A DNA stretch of 39,427 nucleotides from positions 1-39,427 of the forward strand of contig JAEYJO010000009.1 of NCBI GenBank assembly GCA_023408815.1, given 5' to 3'. This stretch comes from Bacillota bacterium. GTDB lineage: Bacteria > Bacillota > Clostridia > Lachnospirales > Lachnospiraceae. The position numbers and the translations under genes are program-made. The notes beneath the pieces were generated by a model that saw only the letters and a list, made by a program, of their open reading frames with translations, was not told where the DNA came from and searched no databases. Of the stretch, positions 7,912 through 16,394 are shown one piece after another. Numbering within the stretch: the first letter of the stretch is position 1; each line of letters begins with the position of its first letter.

Positions 7912-9321
7912 ATGAAAAAGATAACGGTAAAAAAACTGATAGCCATGACGCTGAGCGTTGCCCTGTCGGCTTCTATGCTGGCGGGATGCGGAGGCAGCCA
8001 GAGCGCGGAGAGTACCGCGTCCGGTACTACAAGCAAAGAAGAGGGAGCAGCCATTGCGGAGGCGGTGGAGGCGGATCCGTCTTCTGTCTCAGGACATATC
8101 GAAGTAGGCGGCTGGCCCTCCGGCGACGATGGATTTGAAGCAGCGATGGCCGGCTTTAACGAGATATATCCGAATATTGAAGTGGAATTAGTATTTACAG
8201 ATACGACTGCGCACCACCAGGCATTGCAGACAGCCCTGACCGCAGGGAGCGGGGCGCCCGATGTGGCAATGGTGGAAGGCGCCTACATCTCCCAGTACAG
8301 GGACAGCAGCGCATTGTGCGATCTGAATACGCTGGGCGCAGCAGATTTAAAAAATGATTTTGTAGAATTCAAATGGGATCAGGCAACGTCCTCGGACGGA
8401 CAGAGGCTGGTAGCGATACCATGGGATCTGGGGCCCACCTTATACTATTATCGCACTGATGTTTTTGCCGAATGCGGACTGCCCACTGATCCGGATGAGG
8501 TTGCCGAACTGATGAGCACATGGGAAGGTGTACTGCAGGTCGCAGAGGCGGTTTCCATACCGGGTGAGAGATGGCTCCTGCCTTCTGCAGCCTATCCGTA
8601 CCAGTGGATGTTCATCAATCGCGACTATTACGATGAGAAGCTGAATCTGAATCTGGAAAGAGAAGGAGATCTGGAATGTCTGCAGGCATGTCTTGATATC
8701 CGTAATAACGGCTGGGATATGAATGTGGATATGTGGAGTGCTGAGGCCTATGCAGCATATTCGGCCGGCACCTGCGTATCGGTAGCAGCCGGTTCCTGGT
8801 TCTCCGGTTTCTTAAAAACGGATATTGACCCGGACGGTGCCGGACACTGGGGCGCTACCTCTCTTCCGGGAGGTCTGCCGTCTACCAACTGGGGAGGATC
8901 TTTCCTTGTCATTCCGGAGCAGTCACAGAATAAGGAAGCAGCATGGGCCTTCATCAAATATATGCTGGCAACCACAGAAGGACAGAATGCAATGTTCAAG
9001 GCTGTTGATTATTTCCCGGCTTATACGCCTGCCTGGGATGCAGCTCCTGAGCTGTATACCAAAGGGGATGATTACTTCGGAGGGCAGGCACCGAATGCGC
9101 TTGCAGCCCAAATTGCGGCAGAAGTACCGGTTGTGAACAATACGATCATGGATACGACGGCGGAAGGATATCTGTACAGTTCCTTCAATGCCGGAGCCGA
9201 AGCGGGAGAGACGCCGGAGCAGATCAGGGAACGTCTCGGCAAGGACATCACGGCAGCTTGTGCAGAATTGAAGGAACAGCAGATACAGACGCTGAAGGAT
9301 GCCGGAGCCTGGGAAGAATAG
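7912..9321 (+). CDS. Extracellular sugar-binding lipoprotein (ABC family 1)
   Basis: A 469-residue substrate-binding protein. The signal peptide ends in the lipobox LAGC with Cys26 as the lipid anchor, followed by a Ser/Thr/Glu-rich linker. The mature part has family-1 binding-protein features such as LTAGSGAPDVAMVEGAYI, the substrate-contact region ALCDLNTLG, and AWAFIKYMLATTEGQ near the C-terminus. The RBS AAGGAGG lies 9 bases before the ATG. It is followed by a hairpin and then two permease genes. The two GH42 beta-galactosidases downstream suggest that it captures a galactose-containing oligosaccharide (inference from context). Confidence 0.94.
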   Translation: MKKITVKKLIAMTLSVALSASMLAGCGGSQSAESTASGTTSKEEGAAIAEAVEADPSSVSGHIEVGGWPSGDDGFEAAMAGFNEIYPNIEVELVFTDTTAHHQALQTALTAGSGAPDVAMVEGAYISQYRDSSALCDLNTLGAADLKNDFVEFKWDQATSSDGQRLVAIPWDLGPTLYYYRTDVFAECGLPTDPDEVAELMSTWEGVLQVAEAVSIPGERWLLPSAAYPYQWMFINRDYYDEKLNLNLEREGDLECLQACLDIRNNGWDMNVDMWSAEAYAAYSAGTCVSVAAGSWFSGFLKTDIDPDGAGHWGATSLPGGLPSTNWGGSFLVIPEQSQNKEAAWAFIKYMLATTEGQNAMFKAVDYFPAYTPAWDAAPELYTKGDDYFGGQAPNALAAQIAAEVPVVNNTIMDTTAEGYLYSSFNAGAEAGETPEQIRERLGKDITAACAELKEQQIQTLKDAGAWEE

Positions 9322-9363
9322 AGCATGGTAAAGCACAAAGAAAGAGCTGTCGGATAAAATGAG

Positions 9364-9390
9364 AATGGCCGGATGAAGGGTCCGGCCATT
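9364..9390 (+). terminator. Intra-operon hairpin between binding protein and permease
   Basis: Perfect 10-base arms AATGGCCGGA and TCCGGCCATT enclose a 7-base loop, but only TCTATT follows instead of a long T run. It likely stabilises the binding-protein mRNA or partly terminates, giving more binding protein than permease. Confidence 0.7.
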
Positions 9391-9439
9391 TCTATTACGG
9401 GTAGGCGGCACATAATCGGATTAGGAAAGGAAGAGAAAT

Positions 9440-10375
9440 GTGAAGGAAAATAAGAAAAAAGGCTTTGTGAAGACGTTGAAAACATATCGGGTAGCCTATG
9501 TCTACATAGCTCCGTTTTATATACTGTTCCTCATTTTTGGTCTATTCCCGTTGGCGGCTGGCTTTGCACTGAGCTTCTTCCGCTGGGATGGACTCGGAGC
9601 CATGCACTTTCTGGGGTTAGGAAATTACTTTAACCTGTTTCAGGATCCGCTGTTCTGGAGGGCGTTGTCCAATACGCTGCTCATCGGCATTATTGCGCAT
9701 ATCCCTATCCTGTTAGGGGGACTGGTATTGGCGTATATTTTGAATTCCAAGCTGGTCAGGGGACAGAACATTTTCAAGACAATTTATTTCATGCCCATGG
9801 TGACCAGTTCCGTTGCAATTTCGATCATTTTTCAGAATCTGTTTGGAAATAATTACGGACTGATCAATTATCTTTTAAGTTTTTTCGGAGAAGAGCCGGT
9901 GAACTGGCTTGCCGGAGACGGCTCGCTGATTCGTGTGGCCGTTATCATTATGTTTGCCTGGAAATGGGTTGGCTGGAATATGGTCATCTATCTGGCCGGA
10001 ATGCAGGGAATCAGCACTGACATTTATGAAGCGGCACGGATTGACGGGGCGAATCATGGAAAACTGGTATTTTCTATCGTAATACCGCTTTTGAAGCCAA
10101 TCATACTGTTTACATTGATCCAGTCCAGCATCGGTATGTTCAGTTTATTTACCGAGCCTTTCATCCTGACCGGAAGTAACTGGAGCGGCGGACCGAACAA
10201 CGGCGGACTGACCCTTATGATGTATTTGCTGAATAAGGCACCCCAGGGCGGAAATGCCTATGGTTACGCATCCTCGATCGCTTATGTGATTACGCTTATC
10301 ATTGTCATAATTTCAGTGGTCTTGACCAAAGTGACAGCGGAGAAGGATGCTGTAAAGAGAAAAGGAGGGAGATAG
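9440..10375 (+). CDS. Sugar ABC transporter permease (MalF/UgpA type)
   Basis: A 311-residue inner-membrane permease of the CUT1 carbohydrate family. A basic N-terminus leads into VAYVYIAPFYILFLIF, and the cytoplasmic EAA loop reads IYEAARIDGANHGKLVFSIVIPLLKP at about residues 195-220. The start must be GTG at 9440, after AGGAAAGGAAGAG, because the ATG two bases earlier runs straight into a stop. The partner permease begins 3 bases after its stop. No ATPase gene is present; family members in Firmicutes commonly share an MsmX-type ATPase encoded elsewhere. Confidence 0.94.
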   Translation: MKENKKKGFVKTLKTYRVAYVYIAPFYILFLIFGLFPLAAGFALSFFRWDGLGAMHFLGLGNYFNLFQDPLFWRALSNTLLIGIIAHIPILLGGLVLAYILNSKLVRGQNIFKTIYFMPMVTSSVAISIIFQNLFGNNYGLINYLLSFFGEEPVNWLAGDGSLIRVAVIIMFAWKWVGWNMVIYLAGMQGISTDIYEAARIDGANHGKLVFSIVIPLLKPIILFTLIQSSIGMFSLFTEPFILTGSNWSGGPNNGGLTLMMYLLNKAPQGGNAYGYASSIAYVITLIIVIISVVLTKVTAEKDAVKRKGGR

Positions 10376-10378
10376 CTT

Positions 10379-11263
10379 ATGAAAACACTTTTGATTATGA
10401 TCGCTGTAACAGCTGCTGTTTTAATCCTTTTATCTGTGATACATCCGATAGGAAAGAAAATTTCTCTCTATTTTATTCTGGGATTGATTGCGCTTATTAT
10501 GCTGCTTCCGTTTTATATGATGTTCGTCATGTCGACTCTTTCTACGAACGAAATATATTCCTTCCCGCCAATCGTGCAGTTTGGAAGCAATTTAATGACT
10601 AATTTCAATAATATGACGGCGTCGGTCAATCTTCCGAGGGCTTTTTTGAACAGCTGTATCGTTACATTTTGCTATACGTTTCTGGTGCTGCTCTTTTGCT
10701 CTATCGGAGGCTACGCATTTTCGGTCTATGATTTTCCGGGAAAAAACAAGTTGTTTGCCATATTGCTCGGAACGATGATGGTCCCGGCTACGGCAGGTAT
10801 TATTCCATGGTTTATCATGATGAGTAAATTCGGATGGGTAAACAGCTATTATGCGTTGATCATTCCCGGCTGTGCCAATGCCTTTGGGATTTTTTGGATG
10901 AGACAGTACTGTCAGAACAATGTGCCCAAATCGCTGATGGAAGCTGCGCGAATTGACGGCTGCAGCGAGTGGCTGATTTTCTTCCGGGTAATTGCGCCTA
11001 TTCTGAAGCCGGCTTATGCGTCACTTGGGATAATGCAGTTCGTCAATATGTGGAATGAATTTATGCAGGCGCTGATTATTCTGCGTAAGGAGAAGCTGTA
11101 TACGCTGCCGCTTCTGCTTCGTGCCATGGTATCGGATCGGGGGACGGATTACGGGGCATTGATGCTTGCAAGTACCTGTGCGGTACTGCCTCTTCTCATT
11201 TGCTTTTTATGTGCTTCGAAATTTTTTATGGATGGCCTTACAGCGGGTGCGGTAAAAGAATAA
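10379..11263 (+). CDS. Sugar ABC transporter permease (MalG/UgpE type)
   Basis: A 294-residue second CUT1 permease pairing with the one before it. It has an unusual extra N-terminal hydrophobic segment (about residues 1-20) before the standard first helix LIALIMLLPFYMMFVMS. The EAA loop is SLMEAARIDGCSEWLIFFRVIAPILKPAYASLG, with the GxxxxxxxxxP geometry that contacts the ATPase, followed by FVNMWNEFMQAL. The RBS AAAGGAGG lies at the end of the preceding gene. The C-terminus ends in MDGLTAGAVKE, the usual family ending. Confidence 0.94.
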   Translation: MKTLLIMIAVTAAVLILLSVIHPIGKKISLYFILGLIALIMLLPFYMMFVMSTLSTNEIYSFPPIVQFGSNLMTNFNNMTASVNLPRAFLNSCIVTFCYTFLVLLFCSIGGYAFSVYDFPGKNKLFAILLGTMMVPATAGIIPWFIMMSKFGWVNSYYALIIPGCANAFGIFWMRQYCQNNVPKSLMEAARIDGCSEWLIFFRVIAPILKPAYASLGIMQFVNMWNEFMQALIILRKEKLYTLPLLLRAMVSDRGTDYGALMLASTCAVLPLLICFLCASKFFMDGLTAGAVKE

Positions 11264-11308
11264 CGGCAGCAGAAACATAGGGATGAAACAAAAGAAAGGA
11301 GAATATTT

Positions 11309-13363
11309 ATGAGTATGATTCTGGAAGGGGACAGACTGGTTCTTGGAACCTGTTATTATCCGGAGCATTGGCCGGAAAATTTATGGGAGGAAGATCTGCG
11401 AAGAATGCTTGAGACAGGGATTGAGGTCGTACGGATTGCCGAGTTCGCATGGAGCAAGGTAGAGTTAACGGAGGGAACATATTCGTTTGATTTCTTTGAC
11501 CGATTCCTGGATCTGGCGGAGAAAGTGGGGATGAAAGTAATTTTCTGTACGCCCACAGCGACACCTCCGGCCTGGCTGACGGAGAAATATCCTGAGGTAT
11601 TGAATGCGGATATGAACGGAGTGCTTTACCGCCACGGTGCAAGAAGGCACTATAATTATAATTCTCCGGTTTATCAGGAAAAAGCCGGGAAGATCACGAC
11701 GGAACTGGCAGTACATTATGGTCCCAGAAAATGTATCATCGGATGGCAGATCGACAACGAGATCAACTGTGAGAAAAACGTCTTTTATTCCGAAAGCGAT
11801 ACAAAGGCATTTCGTCTTTTTCTTCAGGAAAAATATAATACGCTTGAGAGATTGAACGAGGCATGGGGCACAGCCTTCTGGAACCAGACTTATACGGACT
11901 GGGAGGAGGTGCATTTGCCAAGGCCGACCTACAGCAATTCAACCAATCCTCATGAGACGCTTGATTACCTCAGATTTATATCGGACAGTGCCAGAAAGTT
12001 TGTCAAAAGACAGAGTGAAATAATACGTTTACATAAAAAACCTGAGGATTTCGTTACCACTAATGGTATTTTCGGACATCTGGATAATCATGAGATGGCG
12101 GATGAAAGTCTGGACTTTATGACCTATGATTCGTATCCGAACTTTGCCTATTGTCTGGATATGTACGAAGATGGTGAGGGAAAGCTGCGCGATAGAAAGT
12201 GGAGCCGGAACCTGACAGAGGTGCGTTCCATATCGCCGGTCTTTGGAATTATGGAACAGCAGTCCGGGGCCAATGGCTGGAATACGCATATGGAAGCGCC
12301 GGCGCCGAGGCCGGGACAGCTTACGCTGTGGACGCTGCAGTCCATTGCTCACGGAGCGGATTTTATCAGTTATTTCAGATGGCGCACTTGTACCATGGGA
12401 ACGGAGATCTACTGGCATGGTATTCTGGATTATTCCGGACGGGAGAATCGCCGGATCAGGGAAGTGTATGAAGTACATGAAAAGATGAAGAAGCTGGATA
12501 CGGTAGCAGGCTCGGTATATCAGGCACAGGTGGGTATACTGAAGGATTATGATAATGTGTGGGATGCGGAAGTGGATGCCTGGCATGGGAGCGTGGAAAA
12601 GAGCAGTCAGGAAGCATTGTCTGCAGCGGCCCAGAAGACGCATACACCCTTTGATTATGTGTATATGAAGGATGAAACGGAGTCGGAGAAGCTGGCAAAA
12701 TATAAAGTCCTTTTTTACCCGCATCCAACGCTTATTAATGAAAAGCGGGCAGAAGTTCTGAAGAAATATGTGGCAGAGGGAGGAACGCTTGTCTTTGGAT
12801 GCAGAAGCGCTTATAAGGATATGACCGGAAAATGTGTGATGGCTAAGCTGCCGGGACTTCTGCGAGAACTGACCGGAACCGATATACCGGAGTATTCGTT
12901 TATTGCGCCGGACGCAGAAACTGTGAACGTGGACTGGGAGGGGAGCAGCTTTGCAGCCAGTGTCTTTACGGATTTACTGGAGCCCGTTGGAAATGCGGCA
13001 GAGTGTAAAGCGATATACACGACGGACTATTACGCGGGAGCAGGAGCGCTGATCAGTAACCGCTTTGGAAAGGGAGAGGCATGGTATTACGGTTCGGCTT
13101 GGAATGAGAGGTCCGCAAGAATCTTTCTTGAGAAGCTTGGTGTGGCGGCTCCCTATGCAGATGTGGTCACCGTGCCGGAATGCTGTGAAATTGCGGTACG
13201 GAGCGGTGAGAAGGGATGCTGTATGTTCCTTTTGAATTACAAGAATGAGCCTATTGATATTACATTGCATAAAAAAGGAAAGGACCTTTATACGGGGCAG
13301 GAGATTATCGGCAGTCAGAAGCTGGAAGGCTATGGAACGATGGTAATCGAATTGCCGGAGTAA
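11309..13363 (+). CDS. Beta-galactosidase, glycoside hydrolase family 42 (first)
   Basis: A 684-residue cytoplasmic GH42 enzyme (no signal peptide) that hydrolyses terminal beta-galactosides from imported oligosaccharides. The TIM barrel begins with LGTCYYPEHWPENLWEEDL, and FAWSKVE follows. The acid/base is Glu151 in GWQIDNEIN and the predicted nucleophile is Glu316 in FGIMEQQSG. The trimerisation domain (near IGILKDYDN-like sequence at about 405-600, with FYPHPTLINEKRAEVL) and a small C-terminal beta domain (FLLNYKNEPIDI) are complete. The cysteine cluster used for zinc in some GH42 enzymes is not evident. The RBS AAAGGAG is well placed. It lies 45 bases after the permease and 20 bases before a second, clearly different GH42 gene. 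Confidence 0.95.
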   Translation: MSMILEGDRLVLGTCYYPEHWPENLWEEDLRRMLETGIEVVRIAEFAWSKVELTEGTYSFDFFDRFLDLAEKVGMKVIFCTPTATPPAWLTEKYPEVLNADMNGVLYRHGARRHYNYNSPVYQEKAGKITTELAVHYGPRKCIIGWQIDNEINCEKNVFYSESDTKAFRLFLQEKYNTLERLNEAWGTAFWNQTYTDWEEVHLPRPTYSNSTNPHETLDYLRFISDSARKFVKRQSEIIRLHKKPEDFVTTNGIFGHLDNHEMADESLDFMTYDSYPNFAYCLDMYEDGEGKLRDRKWSRNLTEVRSISPVFGIMEQQSGANGWNTHMEAPAPRPGQLTLWTLQSIAHGADFISYFRWRTCTMGTEIYWHGILDYSGRENRRIREVYEVHEKMKKLDTVAGSVYQAQVGILKDYDNVWDAEVDAWHGSVEKSSQEALSAAAQKTHTPFDYVYMKDETESEKLAKYKVLFYPHPTLINEKRAEVLKKYVAEGGTLVFGCRSAYKDMTGKCVMAKLPGLLRELTGTDIPEYSFIAPDAETVNVDWEGSSFAASVFTDLLEPVGNAAECKAIYTTDYYAGAGALISNRFGKGEAWYYGSAWNERSARIFLEKLGVAAPYADVVTVPECCEIAVRSGEKGCCMFLLNYKNEPIDITLHKKGKDLYTGQEIIGSQKLEGYGTMVIELPE

Positions 13364-13383
13364 GGTAAGGGTGTTTAAGGAGC

Positions 13384-15396
13384 ATGGACAGATTTTTATT
13401 TGGGGCGGCCTATTATGATGAATATATGCCCGTGGAGCGGCTGGAAGAGGATATGCGCCTGATGCGCGAGGCTGGCATCAATGTGATCCGGATTGCGGAA
13501 TCCACTTGGGCCACGCAGGAGCCGGTTAGCGGAGAATTTGATTTCTCACACGTGGAGCGGGTACTGGAGGCAGCAGGAAGATATGACATCAGTGTCATAG
13601 TAGGGACGCCTACCTATGCCATTCCGCCCTGGCTTGCGTCCCAGAATCCCGAAATACTCGCCGTGACGGAACGGGGAAAGGAGAAATACGGGGCCAGACA
13701 GAATATGGACATTACAAGTCCTGCTTACCGTTATTATGCGGAACGTATTATACGAAAACTAATGGAATGCGTACAAAGATATTCCAACGTCATCGGTTTT
13801 CAGCTGGACAACGAGACCAAACATTACCATACGTCGGGTCCGAATGTACAACGCCTGTTCGTACGATATCTGAAGAAGACCTTTGGGGATATTGAAGAAA
13901 TGAATCGGGAGTTTGGCTTTTCCTACTGGAGCAACCGGGTGGATGCCTGGGAAAATGTACCCGATCCAACCGGATCCATCAACGGCAGCTTCCGGGCGGA
14001 ATTCGAAAAATTCAGAAGACAGCTCGTCACTGAATTTCTGGAATGGCAGAGCGGAATCGTCAGGGAATATATAAGACAGGGACAGTTCATCACCCATAAT
14101 CTGGATTTCGAATGGCGCAATTATACTTATGGAGTGCAGGCAGAGGCAGATCATAAGAAGGCAGTGCAGTGCCTCGACATTGCAGGCTGCGATATCTATC
14201 ATCTGACACAGTCGAAGCTGACCGGAAAGGAAATCGCATTCGGAGGAGACCTGGTGCGAAGCTTAAAGCGCCGGAGTTATTTTGTACTGGAAACACAGGC
14301 ACAAGGGCATGTGAACTGGACGCCTTATGACGGGCAGCTCCGGCTGCATGCGTTCAGCCATATAGCGAGCGGTGCTGCAGCTCTCATGTACTGGCACTGG
14401 CATTCGATTCATAATTCCTTTGAGACGTACTGGAAAGGGATATTGAGCCATGATCTGAAACCGAACAGGATCTACAGGGAGATATCAGGAATCGGTGCGG
14501 ATATGGCGAGGATTGGTCCGTCGCTTATAAACTTGAAAAAGAAAAATCGCGCAGCGCTTTTAGTCAACAATGAATCGCTGACCGGCCTGCGCGAATTCCC
14601 TCTGCCGGGAGGGGAGACGACATATAATGACGTGGTAAGGCGTTACTATGACGCTTTGTATGAAATGAATGTGGAATGTGATATTTTATTCCCGGAGGAT
14701 GCAGAGTATTTCGAACAGTATGAGTTGCTGGTAGTTCCTGTACTTTATAGCGCGTCCACCAAGCTGCTAACGGCTTTGTCTGATTTTGCGGAGAGGGGCG
14801 GACATCTTGTGGCGGCCTTTCGCAGCGGCTTTGCTAACGAGTTCTTAACAGTAAGACATGAGGGGCAGCCCGCTGTCCTGCAGAAATGTCTGGGTATCCG
14901 GTATGATGAGTTTACACAGCCGGACGATGTATGGCTGGCGGATCAGGTCTATGCGGCAGCGGCAAAAGAATGCAGTGCCACGGTTTTTATGGAGCTTGTG
15001 GAAACGGAAGGCGCAGATGTACTGGCACATTATGACCATCCGTTCTGGGGCAGATATGCGGCTGTGACAGAGCATGCTTTTGGAAAAGGCATGGCAACTT
15101 ATGTGGCATGTCTGACTACGCCTGCTTACACAAAGGAAATTTTAAAAAGAGTACTGGAACAGACCGGAATATGGGGAATAGAGCAACAAGCAGCTTTTCC
15201 GGTCATCATACGAAACGGTGTGAATGAAACCGGCAGAAAGGTGCACTTTTACCTGAATTATTCAGAAAAAGAGATCAGGCAGCCTTATCTGCATGGAGAT
15301 GGAAAGGAACTTTTGAAAGAGGAAGATGTGAAAAACGGACAGACTCTTGTATTGGAAGCGTGGGGAATTCGGATCGTTGTGGAATCCGAAGCCTGA
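13384..15396 (+). CDS. Beta-galactosidase-like glycoside hydrolase family 42 (second)
   Basis: A 670-residue GH42 enzyme of a different subgroup from its neighbour. It starts FLFGAAYYDEYMPVERLEEDM instead of CYYPEHWP. The acid/base is Glu144 in GFQLDNETKHYH and the nucleophile Glu303 in YFVLETQAQGH. The later AAYMYWHWHS-type barrel segment (AALMYWHWHSIHNSF), trimerisation domain and short beta domain are all present. The AAGGAG sits only 1 base before the ATG, which is unusually close; initiation may depend on coupling to the gene before it or on the earlier AAGGTAAGGG. The substrate may differ in linkage from that of the first enzyme (inference). A terminator follows at 15421. Confidence 0.93.
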   Translation: MDRFLFGAAYYDEYMPVERLEEDMRLMREAGINVIRIAESTWATQEPVSGEFDFSHVERVLEAAGRYDISVIVGTPTYAIPPWLASQNPEILAVTERGKEKYGARQNMDITSPAYRYYAERIIRKLMECVQRYSNVIGFQLDNETKHYHTSGPNVQRLFVRYLKKTFGDIEEMNREFGFSYWSNRVDAWENVPDPTGSINGSFRAEFEKFRRQLVTEFLEWQSGIVREYIRQGQFITHNLDFEWRNYTYGVQAEADHKKAVQCLDIAGCDIYHLTQSKLTGKEIAFGGDLVRSLKRRSYFVLETQAQGHVNWTPYDGQLRLHAFSHIASGAAALMYWHWHSIHNSFETYWKGILSHDLKPNRIYREISGIGADMARIGPSLINLKKKNRAALLVNNESLTGLREFPLPGGETTYNDVVRRYYDALYEMNVECDILFPEDAEYFEQYELLVVPVLYSASTKLLTALSDFAERGGHLVAAFRSGFANEFLTVRHEGQPAVLQKCLGIRYDEFTQPDDVWLADQVYAAAAKECSATVFMELVETEGADVLAHYDHPFWGRYAAVTEHAFGKGMATYVACLTTPAYTKEILKRVLEQTGIWGIEQQAAFPVIIRNGVNETGRKVHFYLNYSEKEIRQPYLHGDGKELLKEEDVKNGQTLVLEAWGIRIVVESEA

Positions 15397-15420
15397 ATGC
15401 AGTAATAAAAATTAAAAATG

Positions 15421-15458
15421 AGTCGTCCGGAACAGATTTCCGGCCGGCTTATTTTTTT
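15421..15458 (+). terminator. Rho-independent terminator after the GH42 genes
   Basis: CCGGAA pairs with TTCCGG across a CAGAT loop. Outer pairs AGTCG/CGGCTT flank a one-base mismatch, and a run of seven T follows. It closes the 6782-15396 locus. Confidence 0.8.
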
Positions 15459-15618
15459 ATCTTTCCTTTTGTGCGGTCCATAGTAAATAATCCATTGCAA
15501 AATCTAAAATATGAGTCTGCCCGGTGAGTGCAATACCGTTTTCCGTACTCTCATCTTTTTCGTATGCGGCACATATATTTTTCTAAGATGAAGAGAAAAT
15601 GGAAAAGAGGCAGATGGT

Positions 15619-16176
15619 ATGATTGAAGCTTTCCTTCGTTTAGACAGCAGCATTCTATTATTTATACAAGATTTTCTGAGAAATAATACTTTAACTTCAG
15701 TTTTTATCTTTATCACTAACTTAGGGAATAGAGGATTTATATGGACGTTGATTTCTATCGTCCTTTTCATTTTCCCCAAAACGAGAAAAATAGGATGTAT
15801 GGGAATGTGTGCCCTGATTTTGTCAATGGTCATCAATAATATGGTGCTGAAAAATCTGGTGGAAAGAAGCAGACCGTTTGATACAATAACGACCTTGGTA
15901 CCGCTTATCCATAAACCGGCAGATTTTTCCTTTCCATCCGGCCATACGGCCAGTGCATTTGCGGCAGGATACCTATTTTACAGAAAACTGCCTAAAAAAA
16001 TAGGGATACCGATTCTTATACTGGCGTTTTCGATTGGTATATCGCGATTGTATTTAGGTGTCCATTATCCCAGCGATGTTATTGCGGGAATGCTTTGCGG
16101 GATAACGATTAGTTATATGGCTGAGGTGATAATCAATGCATTGTTCAAAGGCATGCACCGTTATTCTCAAATATAA
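15619..16176 (+). CDS. PAP2-family membrane phosphatase (undecaprenyl-diphosphatase-like)
   Basis: A 185-residue membrane phosphatase with all three catalytic motifs of the PAP2/acid phosphatase superfamily: KX6RP at Lys78-Pro86 (KNLVERSRP), PSGH at residues 106-109, and SRLYLGVHYPSD near residues 142-153. About five to six transmembrane segments are visible. Homologues of this size usually dephosphorylate undecaprenyl pyrophosphate or phosphatidylglycerophosphate at the membrane. It appears to be a single-gene unit between two sugar loci, with a weak upstream region (15459-15618) in which I see no confident promoter. The RBS is AAGAGG, 11 bases before the ATG. Confidence 0.9.
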   Translation: MIEAFLRLDSSILLFIQDFLRNNTLTSVFIFITNLGNRGFIWTLISIVLFIFPKTRKIGCMGMCALILSMVINNMVLKNLVERSRPFDTITTLVPLIHKPADFSFPSGHTASAFAAGYLFYRKLPKKIGIPILILAFSIGISRLYLGVHYPSDVIAGMLCGITISYMAEVIINALFKGMHRYSQI

Positions 16177-16219
16177 CATAATATAGCATGGGTAATTTTT
16201 TTGTTTTATGATATTGTTG

Positions 16220-16248
16220 TTGACATTTACTGTAAAATGTGCATAATA
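16220..16248 (+). promoter_or_regulatory. Sigma-A-type promoter of the arabinofuranosidase/ABC locus
   Basis: A consensus -35 TTGACA (16220-16225) is followed after 17 bases by ATAATA (16243-16248). It drives the binding-protein gene at 16395, with a transcript start expected near 16255, just before the first operator. Confidence 0.75.
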
Positions 16249-16259
16249 ATACTTATAGA

Positions 16260-16271
16260 GTACACGTGTAC
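16260..16271. promoter_or_regulatory. LacI-type operator 1 (perfect palindrome)
   Basis: GTACACGTGTAC is a perfect 12-base palindrome with a central CG, placed a few bases after the predicted transcript start, the classic position for repression. Confidence 0.7.
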
Positions 16272-16345
16272 GCATGAAAAAGTACATAAGTGCAGAGGCG
16301 AATTCAAGATATAAATGTTAATTAAGAATTTGCCATTAACTGGGG

Positions 16346-16365
16346 GTGCGTACACGTGGACGCAC
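16346..16365. promoter_or_regulatory. LacI-type operator 2 (20-base near-palindrome)
   Basis: The sequence has arms GTGCG and CGCAC around TACACGTGGA, with one mismatched pair. The core TACACGTG is shared with operator 1, whose centre is about 90 bases upstream. Two sites at this distance suggest looping or double occupancy by the LacI protein at 21352 (inference). Confidence 0.65.
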
Positions 16366-16394
16366 ACATCAACTATTATTCAGGAGGTATAGAA

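Noticed and set aside
10379..10440. Extra N-terminal membrane segment of the MalG-type permease as a separate small gene
   Set aside because: It is in frame with the permease and the RBS favours the upstream ATG, so it is treated as part of the protein.
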